From positions 23,696,598 through 23,760,597 of the forward strand of contig OZ023213.1 in assembly GCA_963995525.1 (NCBI GenBank): 64,000 nucleotides of DNA. Reading direction: 5' to 3'. This document shows positions 8,388 through 18,477 of this stretch, in pieces. Each line of letters opens with the position of its first letter. Position 1 is the stretch's first letter. A program made the position numbers and the translations under genes. The notes under the pieces were generated by a model. The model was not told where the DNA came from. It saw only the letters and a program-made list of their open reading frames with translations, and did not search any database. This DNA is from Escarpia spicata (lineage: Eukaryota > Annelida > Polychaeta > Sabellida > Siboglinidae).

Positions 8388-8839
8388 TGGAAACCATACA
8401 GCTCGTCCGCCTACTCACCCGCGATACGCACGCCCGTGTCGTCATGCGCGGGAACGTACCCAAAGACGTACTCCTCAAACTCCGGATAGACGCTTACCCC
8501 GTCGCCTTCGTGTGCAACACGCACGACGCGGGTAAACCCGGCGAACATTGGATAGCGATCTACGTAGACGCCAACGGTCGCGGCGAATACTTTTGTTCGT
8601 ACGGCTTGCCACCACAGCACGTCGAGTTTTGCCGCTTCTTGAATAAACATTGTATAACGTGGACTCATAATTCTAAGAGACTGCAGAGTCCCGTGTCTAA
8701 CGTTTGTGGACAATACTGTGTTGCTTATCTCATGTTTCGATGTCGTGGACTTGTCATGAAGGATTTCGTAAAAGGTTTCGGCACTGATCTGGTAGCAAAA
8801 GATTGCCGCGTATTCGATTGGCTTAAACAACTGCGATAA
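8387..8839 (+). CDS. Adenain-like cysteine protease (capsid maturation)
   Basis: ATG at 8387 overlaps the capsid stop as TGATG. The 150-residue product has the adenain fold signatures: His54 in HWIAIYVD, then the YFCSYG segment at 68-73, then Gln109 and Cys111 in CGQYCV. In established knowledge such proteases use a His-acid-Cys triad with a Gln in the oxyanion hole and cut precursor capsid and core proteins. The acidic residue expected in the F-x-SYG segment is Cys70 here; Glu67 lies nearby. The copy is otherwise intact, with the length usual for the family. The loss of the acid may reduce or abolish activity. Confidence 0.85.
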   Translation: METIQLVRLLTRDTHARVVMRGNVPKDVLLKLRIDAYPVAFVCNTHDAGKPGEHWIAIYVDANGRGEYFCSYGLPPQHVEFCRFLNKHCITWTHNSKRLQSPVSNVCGQYCVAYLMFRCRGLVMKDFVKGFGTDLVAKDCRVFDWLKQLR

Positions 8840-8886
8840 CCGTGTTTCATTAACGAACATATATCATCATCATTATACTACGATTC

Positions 8887-9046
8887 GAGCCTATGGCGCG
8901 GTGGTCACACACCCGTAAGCTCACGGCCTCTGGTGCGGTGTTCGCTCACCCGTAAGTCGTACCATCATCGTCCCACGAGCCACTGGCGTGGTCGTATCGA
9001 CCCCTAAGCTCACGACCTCTGTCGCGGTGTTCACTTACCCACAAGT
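8887..9046 (+). repeat. Two diverged direct copies of a 70-bp unit in the element's 3' region
   Basis: Units at 8887-8957 and 8977-9046 both read GAGCC...TGGCG, then CTAAGCTCAC or GTAAGCTCAC, then GCGGTGTTC, then CCC-ACAAGT or CCC-GTAAGT. Within each unit the phrase TAAGCTCACG(A/G)CCTCTG recurs. They follow the protease stop and precede the poly(A) signals. They could be a packaging, replication or 3' UTR element; nothing decides this. Confidence 0.6.
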
Positions 9047-9069
9047 ATTGATGTTCGTGCGCATCGCTT

Positions 9070-9116
9070 AATAAAACACGGTTTCATGTTATACGCTTGT
9101 ATCTTTCATCAATAAA
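9070..9116 (+). terminator. Two poly(A) signals ending the late transcription unit
   Basis: AATAAA occurs at 9070-9075 and again at 9111-9116, about 230-280 bases after the protease stop codon. No gene of the element follows. Confidence 0.6.
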
Positions 9117-9440
9117 ATTTCATACACGCGCATTCATACACACTAATCACACCCTCTCTACTCTCCCCCCTCTCTACGCTCCCCTCTCATACACGCACAT
9201 TCATAATCACACCCTAGCTATGCTTCCCGTTAGGGGGCGTCACCTACTATTTCACCTCTGACGTAACCGCCAGGTGGCGCCTCTCGTTATACATACGGTC
9301 ACGTGACTACTCACTTCACTCAGGGGGCGGCTTTCGAAACCTCCCTAATATCACTCAAAAATGACCAGAAATGACCATAAAACACCGCAGGATACCCCTC
9401 CAGAAGGCCTGATACACTACTCTCGCGTCTATCGCTGCTG
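9117..9440. other. Non-coding right flank of the element
   Basis: Contains pyrimidine-rich CCCTCTC tracts, two copies of the phrase CATACACGC(G/A)CATTCATA, and an E-box palindrome GTCACGTGAC at 9298-9307. No ORF of note and no clear terminal inverted repeat. The element ends somewhere here and the LINE begins. Confidence 0.4.
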
Positions 9441-9517
9441 ACATCAAGTCGTTTAGGGACATCATTGAAAATAGATTCTCAACTTTCGAGAAAACACTAT
9501 CTAAACAAATTGCGGAT

Positions 9518-10160
9518 ATGATCGAAGATCAGATGAAAGCATTCCGTGACGACATTAACACACGAACAGCAGCTCTAGAAGAAAGGATACTAAATCTCGA
9601 ACAAAGATATGCCTGTGTCGATACGGACGAGAACCTGGAGGGTCGTCTTACAGCTTTGGAGGACAGGGTGCCCTCGTACGCAGACGTAGTGGGTGCACAC
9701 GACGGTCGCGCTCTAAACAGTGTCGTTCTTAACCTACCCGAATCGGAGAACGAAAACGTAGTGGAAAAAGAGAGACGGGCTCAAGCTCACAGAGGTAAAA
9801 TGTGAACCCTGGCGTCGTAATAACGACGTTTAAAACCGCTAATGACAAAGCGAAAGTAATGAAAACAAAAAAGACTTACGACAAAGTGCGAAATATCGTG
9901 ACATCATAATAGTCCACGACAAGCCAAAAGACAACGTGTAATCGAGTCGAACTTCAGAATCCTCGTAAAAGCTCTTGACAACAACAACCTGGAACTACGC
10001 GGCTCCAGAATCACGAGATGTGACGCCGGATCTCGTAACGCCAACAACCGCGCTCACAATTCCCCATCAACCACCAGGAACAACGAGCAAGGAAGCAGTC
10101 GTGGTCGAAACCCAAGAAATCGAGGGACACGTCGGGAGCGCGACAATAGATCAGATGTGC
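9518..10160 (+). pseudogene. LINE ORF1 remnant (coiled coil, RRM-like, Arg/Asn-rich tail)
   Basis: The open part 9518-9805 encodes a heptad-rich coiled coil (MIEDQMKAFRDDI ... LEERILNLEQ) followed by SVVLNLPESEN, the start of an RRM-like fold. After a stop the same type of sequence continues in other frames (ITTFKTANDKAKVMKT, then NNNLELRGSRIT) and ends in an Arg/Asn/Ser-rich segment near 10060-10160. This layout matches the nucleic-acid chaperone ORF1p of L1-like and related LINEs. At least two frame changes break it. Confidence 0.65.
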
Positions 10161-10169
10161 GCGGTCGTC

Positions 10170-12141
10170 GCTAGGTGTCCGTGGGATGTTGGAATGTTAA
10201 CGGGTGGAAGCTAAACAAAAACACCAACAACTACCAAGTGAGGGCAGAATGTGTTAAACACCTCAACACGGATGTAATCGCCGTGGTGGAAACACATCTT
10301 ACAGATGTAAACACGCTGGAAATGAATGGATATTAATGGTGGGGGCATAATCGCACAAACCTGAACTGTCGGGCCAAGTCAGGGTCAGGCGGAGTAGGCA
10401 TTTTTGTAAAAGATGCTCTGCTGCATGATTTTAATGTGAACGTTCTAGACACATCTGTGGTAGGAATAATGTGGATAACTTTCACAAGCAAAAGCTCGGA
10501 TACTAGTTTTAGGATGTGTGTGTGTTACCTTCTTCCTGACGGAAACCAGGTCGCAGTTGTCTCGACCACCTATCTACCATTACAAACATAATCAATACTA
10601 GAAAGAAATGCCGACAGCAAACGTTTGCATGTTTCGTAAATTTTAGTAAAGCTTATGACCGTATCAATAGAAATTTCCTCTGGAACAAAATTAAGAACTT
10701 CAACATACAAGGGAAAATGCTTGAGGCTTTGAAATCATTATAATATTATGTTGATTACAAATGTTGTGTTAGAGTCAACAACTTAAAGTCTGACTGGTTC
10801 AATGTTGAATGCGGGCTTAAGCAGGAATGTGTTATATCACCTATCATGTTCAATATGTTTATAAACGATTTATCAGCTGAATTGAAAGGCACGGGTAAAG
10901 GTGTTAAGATCGGAGACGACATTGTTACAATGTTAGCATACGCAGATGACATTGTGGTGCTGGCCGAATCAGCAGAAGAACTGCAGACATTGCTAAATGT
11001 TATCTGGGAATGGTGCAATGACTGGGGCATGTCTATTAACAAAACTCAAATTGTACATTTTCGTAATCCATCGATATCTGAGACTACTTGCGATTTTCTA
11101 CTAGGTGACCAAAGCATATGCACCGTAAATAAATATAAATATTTAGGTTTGATTTTAACTGAATATCTTGATTATAAGGTGATGGTAAAAACAGTAGCTA
11201 CTACGGCGAACAGAGCTCTGGGTTTGTTAATGGCTAAGACAAAGTGTAATGGAGGAATGCCTTTTAACTGTTTTACAAAACTATACGATGGTATGGTGCT
11301 CTCCATTATTAACTATGGTTCTGCTGTGTACAAAGGAATATTCGGTCATAAATAGCATACATAATAGGGCCTGTCGATTTTTCCTGGGTGTGGGTAAATA
11401 TACCCCATCAGCAGCAGTACAGGGTGAAATGGGGTGGAAAACCCCGACTCACCAACAATGACTATCTGTTACTAGGCGTTGGTGTCGTTTGATCAATATG
11501 GATGTATCTAGAGTGACAAAACGTGTGTTTCTATGGATGATGGAAATGGCCGTACGTGGGAAACGAAATTGGGGCTACGAAGTATACCATCGTTATAATG
11601 ACTTAAATATGCATAATCTTACTAATATAAGAGACCATGTTAATGTAAAGGCTATAATAGAACACACAGATGTTTGCCTGTCTGTATTACAGGAACAGCA
11701 ATGGCTTCATATTATAAATAGAGAAGAGGGCAGAAATGATAGTAAAAATAAACTAAGAACTTATAAACAGTTCAAATTTTTTTTTTTAACTGAGCATTAT
11801 GTTCAGAAAATTATGCCTAGAAGTAATCGATCAGCACTTGCAAAATTTCGATGTGGCGTGGCACCAATCAGAATTGAAACTGGACGTTTTGAACGAAATT
11901 ACCCCCACCTGAATCTAGGACATGTTATAATTGCACGAATGAAATAGAAAATGAGTTTCACGTTTTAATGAAATGCCCTTTATATTTTAACGAACGAATA
12001 GAACTAATAGGCTATGCAACAATTAATGATCCAGCTTTTTCCAAATTTGTATATTTATTGAGTAATGACGATATAATAAGTAAAACTGCCAGCATCCTCC
12101 AAAAAATACTGCACACAAGATTACACAATACAACAAAATAA
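10170..12141 (+). pseudogene. LINE ORF2 remnant (endonuclease start, reverse transcriptase, C-terminal domain)
   Basis: 10180-10560 shows the start of an exonuclease/AP-type endonuclease in broken frames (AVVETHLTDVNTLEMNG; SGSGGVGIFVKDALL). Sequence then jumps to RT: FVNFSKAYDRINRNFL near 10625 (motif A) and, in a 169-codon open frame at 10846-11355, FNMFINDLSAEL and the catalytic YADD at 10939-10950. The C-terminal region at 11489-11947 (SALAKFRCGVAPIRIETGRFER) continues past a stop to EFHVLMKCPLYF near 11950. Several stops and a large deletion between endonuclease and RT make it non-functional. Confidence 0.8.
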
Positions 12142-12332
12142 TAGCACATGTTTATTACATTAATACTGTTTTTATTTGTACATTTTTGTTTTTACAAGTC
12201 TCTCATAACTCTTTTTGAGTGATCTTTGTATACACTGCTAACTTTGAATGTAATATATATATTTGTCTTGTATTTTAATGCATGTATACGTGGAGTGAGA
12301 CTCTAATAAAATACTACTACTACTACTACGTC

Positions 12333-12900
12333 GAAAACGAGACTTAGGCAGCCATTTGCATTTTATTAAACGCATTCCTTTTTGTGTTCAGAGCTTGTGA
12401 TGGTGGCTGATGACGTATACGGTTACACATATGTTTGTTTTGTACAAAGAATTAGTTTTTCGTACTTCTAAATGTTATGACGAAAGTCTGGGGCAAAAAT
12501 ATACTTTAACATGACATATATGTACCTCTTCTACCGCTCAAATTGTATTTGTTAAATTGTTTCCGTCTGGATATCATTGGTAGAAAATATAAAACTTGTT
12601 TTGTATACATCGGATGAAACGACAACTTGAAGCAGTTTTTTTTTTAACCTTTAGCTTATTGGAAATGCCGTTCCTTTGTGTCCATATTTATAATTTTTTT
12701 TAATTATAAATAGCTACAATATTTGAAGTCGGTTTAATACGAACATGTATACTGCCTTCCCCACAGCAGTCACATCGGACGACTCCATCGGGAGAAGCCC
12801 CAATCTCTGGATATCGGTTGTGGATTACTAATCCAGAGTCCCGCATGGAGAAGTTGGCATGCCCGGTCATCGCTTTGCGATAAGCAGCCTTCGCAAAGTT
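12333..12900. other. AT-rich interval, nothing recognised
   Basis: No ORF, repeat or RNA gene stands out between the LINE tail and the 3' edge of the SWIM-type pseudogene. Confidence 0.5.
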
Positions 12901-12926
12901 CTCATGCTTTATGCCCCATGGAACGG

Positions 12927-13410
12927 CTATTTGTACAGCTCATCCTGGAACATGTCCGAAAGCACTGCTGGAAAATATACCTGGGCCTGTTTGGGAACAA
13001 ACCCATCACTGTACGGGGGCAGAAGGGACAACACAACAGGCTTTGTGTCACCCAGGCTAAGTCCACGAAAAAAGCTGTCAAGCTCAGCATGACTTGGTGC
13101 GGCAATGTTCTTTGGTTGACGAACTCGAGACAAGACCGGCGACCCACTGGCAATGGCTGACGTGAAATCTACTTCACCAACCTCTCTGTAACGAACCTCT
13201 CAGCAGCCAATAAGCTGGCTCTTGTGTCACAGTCTTGCTGTCACGGATCTTCACGGTAGTATCCACCGCAAAGAGAAGTGTGGCGATGTAAGTGCAGGCC
13301 TCACCCAACCCAGCCATGCAGTCACAATGGGCGGTGCAGACAGTCCCAGCTTTATCTGCGATGATCCATGGCTGCAATGGCTTTTCGCGAAGTCTCTGCG
13401 AACGAAGTAC
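12927..13410 (-). pseudogene. SWIM zinc-motif exon of the same gene, frameshifted
   Basis: After an acceptor ending TTTGACAG the exon starts at 13410 with VLRSQRLREKPLQPWIIADKAG. The SWIM motif reads HCDCMAGLGEACTYIATLLF: three cysteines are kept but the final zinc-binding His is Tyr (codon at 13288-13290). A frameshift near 13190-13210 separates this from the following conserved block VDFTSA ... VRQPKNIAAPSHAELDSFF and VVLSLLPPYSDGFVPK, which ends at a stop at 12927. The nuclease domain expected after this block is not found. The His-to-Tyr change, the frameshift and the upstream stop agree that the gene is dead. Confidence 0.6.
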
Positions 13411-13834
13411 CTGTCAAACAGTATAACATTTTAGTAGGATGCAAACTAAATTGAGAATTGTTAACAATGTTATACATGCAAAAATTAGGGCCTTAAAATA
13501 CATAAATATATAGCTGTAAGGCCTTAAGTCATGGCTGTACCTACTTATCTTCTGCATAACAAAGTTGGTGCATAAAGCAATTAATAACAAAAACAGTACT
13601 TAATAAAAAAATATCCAGCCTTTTATGCTTATAAATATAGGGACCTACTATTTATAGTTACACAATAGCCATAGCCCCATAGGAAAAAGGGCATAGGTAT
13701 AATTGCATGCACATATTTTATTGCAATTAATTTTACAGTCATTCTCATTAAGCTAAGCCTATTGGCTATTGTAATAGTATTAATAGGGGGACTACCTACT
13801 TACCAAAACTAAATTTACTGAAATCAAAGCTTAC

Positions 13835-14155
13835 TTTCGCTCGTACAATGTGGTAGACATTTTTAACCAAAACCGCCACATCGTTTATCCATCCTGACGT
13901 CAGCTGGTTGTACGCCTCTAGGCTCTTCCACGCCTTCATGTCTTCCATGGTGTAGAAAGATTAGTTAAAAATCAAGTAGTTCACTATGTCTGGGTATGAT
14001 ACAGCTGGGAAGCATGCTTCCTTCTTAGACCATGCCGAATTCGGCAAAGAATACGGATCAACACTATCAACGATTCGTAACTTATCTAAATACCTCTGCT
14101 TTGTCAACACATCTAATGTGTCAACATACGGAACTTTAACTGTCTTTGAAGCCAT
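13835..14155 (-). pseudogene. 5' exon of a SWIM-domain (YqaJ-associated type) gene, with in-frame stop
   Basis: On the minus strand an ATG at 14155 opens MASKTVKVPYVDTLDVLTKQRYLDKL, then YPDIVNYLIFN, a TAA stop, then continues in the same frame with SFYTMEDMKAWKSLEAYNQLTSGW and NVYHIVRAK, ending at a consensus donor GTAAGC (exon end at 13835). I recognise this as the conserved N-terminal region of a large invertebrate family that carries a SWIM zinc motif and usually a YqaJ-type nuclease. Only the TAA spoils the exon. It pairs with the SWIM exon downstream on the same strand. Confidence 0.6.
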
Positions 14156-14702
14156 ACTGCGCGGTGCAACGACAAAGGAAACAATTTAGCGGCTCAGTGA
14201 ACACACACAATGCGGGCGGTTGCGAACGGTTCGCTTGTACTCCAAAATGGCCGCTGGGGGTTGTGTGCACGCATTGTGCCGACGTCATTAGACACCCTCT
14301 ATTGTCTGGTACGGGTATAATTATCGTCGTTCGTGCATCGCGTAATACCGTGCCCTGCCAACGTCATATTGGGAATTTTATGTCATTTTGTTCAATCCCA
14401 TCTGAGACTGAGTCGGTGCCTGTGGGTTAAAGACAGTTTTTTTTATTAAAAAGGCAGCTAGCTGCAGCTGCGATTCTTAATAAACCTGGTTGAAATGTCA
14501 TCATCCGTTGAGTGTAATTTTTGAATATTCGCCTACAAAATTGGCAATGGCATCAACATTTTTATGTTTCCTGACTGTTTTTAGCAGTTGTTAACATCGG
14601 TGAAATAGCATAGCATTTTAAATGACATGTTTTTTATGTCAACAAGATAATAATTTGCATAATTTTTTACAGAACAACCTTTTAATACCTCTGTTTTTGC
14701 AG
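14156..14702. other. Intergenic, nothing recognised
   Basis: Short GC-richer patch at 14200-14350, possibly the promoter side of the minus-strand gene; no motif is strong enough to call. Confidence 0.3.
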
Positions 14703-14806
14703 CCGATTCACCATCATCCCAACCTGTGGCAGGGCCTTCATACCTACCTTCACCGGTTGCAGGCCCATCACAGAAACCAGACATCATGCATATCTCCGTT
14801 GTGTAA
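14703..14806 (+). CDS. Candidate + strand exon with PVAGPS repeat
   Basis: A good acceptor (CCTCTGTTTTTGCAG) precedes a short open frame ending at TAA 14804-14806. It encodes a Ser/Pro-rich segment with PVAGPS twice. It is not recognised. It may belong with the exons at 15085 and 16199, but the phases cannot be joined simply. Confidence 0.25.
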
Positions 14807-15084
14807 TTTTTCACAGTTGCATATTTATAAACGTTAGTATTGCTTCACTGGAGTGTTATGGTATGATATTCTACTCTAATTTCTACAAGTAACATAAGTC
14901 ATTGTATTATGCATGCCTTGTTTCAGTTTTACTTGAGTTATGTGGTTGACATTAAAACAAAAAATAAGTAAAAAAGAAGTTAATTTTATGACATACCGTT
15001 ACCTACTAATTTGTGGAGTTTAAACAGATGTAGCACTGTTTTGTCAACTAAACATATCATTATTCAATAAGTATTTGTTTGTAG

Positions 15085-15195
15085 CCCTCTGTCATGTGAT
15101 GAAGACCGTGAGGAGGGCGACAATGATGATTCATGGCTACCATCACAATGCACGGAGGATGCTTCATACGAACTTGACATCAATGTCACTGAAAG
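15085..15195 (+). CDS. Candidate + strand acidic exon
   Basis: Flanked by TTTGTTTGTAG and a donor AAAG/GTGCAC, one frame reads CDEDREEGDNDDSWLPSQ and continues without a stop for the whole 111 bases. Acidic, Trp-Leu-Pro containing, not recognised. Exon status is inference from splice sites and the open frame. Confidence 0.3.
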
Positions 15196-16198
15196 GTGCA
15201 CATTACTCTTAGTCAATGTAACATAGAAGAAAATGGGAAATTAAATTTAGTATGAGTGAAGTTGCACAATACTGGGCCAAATTGTGGTGTCCTGTAACTT
15301 ACGCTATATTTACTCCATAACAAGCTTCTTTGTGGACAGTTCCTGTTGATAAAATGTTGCCTGTATCTTAGGCCCATGAAGAAAGAAGAGACACAAAAAC
15401 AACATCCTGCCTGTTTATTGTTGTTGTTTGAAAAAAAAATTGTGGTTGTTGTGGATAACGTAAGTTATAGTGACTGTAACTTATGTTATCCACCATTTCA
15501 GGTCCAGCGTCTGATTATTCTTAACATTTTAAAAGTCTTGGTTGGTCATCATTGAATAATATATATTAAAACACACAGGGAAGCAACATGAATCAGAAAT
15601 TTATGATATGAATTTACTTATTGCAGCTTCTCCGTATATCGGGCACGGTCCTTCTGGCAGCGATTGATTATCAGAGTCACAAAGATTTACCATTGAAAAG
15701 AAATCGAAAGGGACACACTGTGTAAGTATGCAGGTACACATTAAGTGTACATGTAACAACATGAACATGTAAATATTTTTGTTATGCATTATAATAACGA
15801 CTATTGCCATTCCATTATAGGGCTAATTATTGATTGGATTTATTTACGTTGGTGATGACTAACAATCAATGCCTATGATTGAGCATGTAATATATGAGAA
15901 GAGTTTTTTTTTAAATGAAAGGTATTTATTACGTTGCAATACATAAACAATACAAAGTACAATAATAATAGCGTATATACATTATGCATATATATGTAAT
16001 ATTTTTAATAACTTTGTATTCGCAATAATTCAGCTATTTACATAACATTTTTATATGCTGACGTATTGCACACGAAAAAAGTTACTTTAAATATTTTGAA
16101 ATAAGTACATGTTGAATAACAATTTTTTGTGCAAATTCGTACTGTGTAACAATACAAGTTCATGAGACATGTCATTAAGTTTGTCTATTAATCTACAG

Positions 16199-16471
16199 CT
16201 ACCTCAAAGTCTACAACAAACGGGGAAAGAAGTGGACTATTATTCTGAGCGAGAACCGAAACAGTATGTGTACATGGTGTCCCTTCAGGAGAAGATCATC
16301 CAAGCATGCACTGACGATCCACTACCAAAACGCAGGATGTGTGGACTTAAACCTGATGACACGCACAACATTGCACCAACACTAGCAGCAGTGCCTGCAC
16401 CACCAACAGCAGATCTAGTGGCAAGGCATCAAACCCGATTTGGAAAAAAGAAATATAGAAGTTGTCAATGA
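16199..16471 (+). CDS. Candidate terminal exon of an unrecognised + strand gene
   Basis: The acceptor ATTAATCTACAG precedes a phase-0 open frame of 90 codons to TGA at 16469-16471. It encodes VDYYSEREPKQYVYMVSLQEKI, a Cys-Gly-Leu segment, an Ala/Pro-rich stretch and a basic end (RFGKKKYRSCQ). Composition and splice site look like a real coding exon. No family identified. Confidence 0.4.
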   Translation, partial: LPQSLQQTGKEVDYYSEREPKQYVYMVSLQEKIIQACTDDPLPKRRMCGLKPDDTHNIAPTLAAVPAPPTADLVARHQTRFGKKKYRSCQ

Positions 16472-16604
16472 GTAACCTACATGTTAAGTAACATTTATTT
16501 TTTAAATAACAAACAATTATCAATTAATTTAGAAATTACCATGGTTACCTGATCATATGTGATTATATAAAGTTTACACACTTTATTCTTGACAAGTAAT
16601 GATT

Positions 16605-16865
16605 TCAACCTAATGTATGAACTTTGAACCCAGAGTACTGTCCACTTGCACTCGGAAATGTCTGCCTAATTTTCCACACACAACAACTCGGAATAACATG
16701 TCGGTTCCCTGTTCCCAGTTTGCCATGTCGCCAGAAAACAAACTGGTGGTAGGCAGAATGTCGCATGGCATCCTTGTCTCCTCGTGCTGGCACGCCAAAC
16801 ACATCTGCTCTGTAGCGTCCCACCATTGTCAAAACTGTGGGGTCGAGTACGAGCAAGTCCATTTC
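16605..16865 (-). CDS. Terminal exon of a P2X7 intracellular-domain (P2RX7_C-like) gene
   Basis: The acceptor CATTTCTTTTTAG is followed in phase 0 by EMDLLVLDPTVL. The diagnostic block is RHSAYHQFVFWRHGKLG, then IPSCCVWKIRQTFP and GQYSGFK, followed by a stop. This is the second half of the zinc-containing intracellular domain first known from the P2X7 receptor, which also occurs as a stand-alone or fused domain in many invertebrate proteins. It pairs in phase with the exon at 20261-20485; the intron between holds a 2.8-kb DNA transposon. No damage is seen in either exon. Confidence 0.65.
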   Translation of the reverse strand, partial: EMDLLVLDPTVLTMVGRYRADVFGVPARGDKDAMRHSAYHQFVFWRHGKLGTGNRHVIPSCCVWKIRQTFPSASGQYSGFKVHTLG

Positions 16866-17188
16866 CTAAAAAGAAATGTATACACCAGTACATTCAAACT
16901 GTAGCAGTTGCATTGAAATGAAACATGATTATGTATGTGTGCATTGGAATGAAACATGATTATGTATGTGTGATTAAGTTTTTGTGTGTAAAACTGGGTT
17001 TTAGACGCAGAATACATATTTTTTATTTGCGTGGAAAACCCAGTATATTAGCATTTTCCATTCCTGTGAAATTATGTCGCAGTGCTGATGTTTCTGTGTA
17101 TTATCATTGGGATTAACAAGATTCCAAATAATTTATTATCCATCTGTTTGTTGTAATGGTTAGACCTACTGATATGTATTGAGGATGT
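16866..17188. other. Intronic, short direct repeat only
   Basis: Contains the phrase GAAACATGATTATGTATGTG repeated at 16919 and 16951; otherwise nothing recognised. Confidence 0.4.
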
Positions 17189-17208
17189 AGGTCAAACGGG
17201 TGCCAGAC

Positions 17209-17325
17209 GTTTTGGTAAAGGACACTTTGGGCAACATACATTTTGGTAACAGGACATTTTGGTAATCAGACATTTCGGTAAACTATTGAAAATAATCAGA
17301 ATTATTTGGTCATTTTTAAAGGTGT
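17209..17325 (+). repeat. Left TIR of the Mutator-like element
   Basis: Reads GTTTTGGTAAAGGACACTTT at its outer edge, then short tandem units of type GGACATTTTGGTAA, and ends in TTGAAAATAATCAGAATTAT and a TTTTTAAAG end. The right end shows the reverse complement of the same series. Confidence 0.65.
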
Positions 17326-18477
17326 CCTTTCGGAAATTGGATATTTTGGTAACCACACATTTTGTAATAGGACATTGCGGCATGACATTACAGTGTGTAC
17401 CTCTTTTTACAAAACTATTTAGAATACCAGGCGCCAATAGTGACTAATAATAATGTTTAAATTTGAATGAATGTGAACTACGGTTGTATTAGGTAACAAC
17501 TGATTCCATCCAAAGTAACACAAATATTCAGTATAAACATTCTGATGCTGCAGGTTCAGGGCAGTGGTTGTGGACAATTCTCAACACTCGATTTGCTGGT
17601 AGCAAGTCTGTGTACACACTACCATGGCACGACTTTCTCGCACGACATACATGTGCAGCGCCACTGTATCACACAATTTTTCTGTTTCCTTGGTATTTGC
17701 ATAGCCATTCCACAAAAGCTTAGCTTTCCCCTTGTTGTTGTTGTCGACAACTCCATGTTCACAGGTATGACATTACCTTATGTGTATCTGGATATAAATG
17801 TGTGCAGCGAACCACTGATTGGCTGTAGCAATTGAGCACTCTAACCTGTCCCCTCTAACCCATGGATTTAAATAACACATACCCCCATGACTGACTGACT
17901 GCTGTTGCCTGGGAAGCCATGTTCCCTTCCCCTGCCTTGAAAGTTCATCAAATAAGCACTAACTAACACTATCTCTGACTGCTGGTGGGGAGCCAAGTCC
18001 ATTTCTAGAAAAGTGACCAACCTAATTTCTAAATGGTTTAGCTGATTGGCACCATTCACATGGCAGACTAAACAGGTTTTTAACTCATTGATAGATTTTA
18101 TTACTTTACAGATTTACTTTATCATGTGTAATTAGTCCTTTGAGCCGAACGTTCAATGCACTATTGCCATCACTCTGCGTCTGCCGTTAGCTGCCGTATC
18201 TCAGAAACCCCCCAAAACTGGTAAATTTTCAAATTTTGCCTATTTTTTCAAAAACTCTTCAGTAACTTTTTCTCAAATTTTGTACAGACATTTCATGTGG
18301 TAGTTCCACTGTACACAAGAAATCTGTATTTGATTGAATCATTCTAAAGGCACCAAATGTCCCCTAAACTGCTAAATTTGCTAACTAAATTGTTTACAGC
18401 AGGGAGAACAGCCTGGAGCTCTATTGACTGATCGACTCTTTCTTAAACAACCTTTAACTGTGCTACATACGAGATTG

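Larger units (their letters stand above)
1..9340 (+). mobile_element. Partial Maverick/Polinton (adintovirus-like) endogenous element
   Basis: All coding sequence in this block is on the + strand, is GC-rich compared with the AT-rich DNA to its right, and is packed with overlaps of a few bases. The gene set seen directly is family-B DNA polymerase, chromodomain integrase tail, penton-like and hexon-like capsid genes, a basic core gene and an adenain-like protease. In established knowledge this combination is diagnostic of Maverick/Polinton elements, whose virus-like members are called adintoviruses. The left end lies outside the window. The right edge is placed where base composition changes; I saw no terminal inverted repeat. 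No FtsK/HerA-type packaging ATPase and no integrase catalytic core is present. Two stop codons, one frameshift and one large fusion/deletion indicate that the copy is defective. Confidence 0.9.
9441..12332 (+). mobile_element. Decayed non-LTR retrotransposon (LINE), + strand
   Basis: In order: a coiled-coil ORF1 remnant, an AP-type endonuclease start, a reverse transcriptase with YADD, a C-terminal domain, and a 3' end with AATAAA followed by a (TAC)n tail at 12307-12329. The order and simple-repeat tail are typical of LINEs. Much of the endonuclease and the front of the RT are missing and the frames are broken, so it is dead. Confidence 0.85.
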
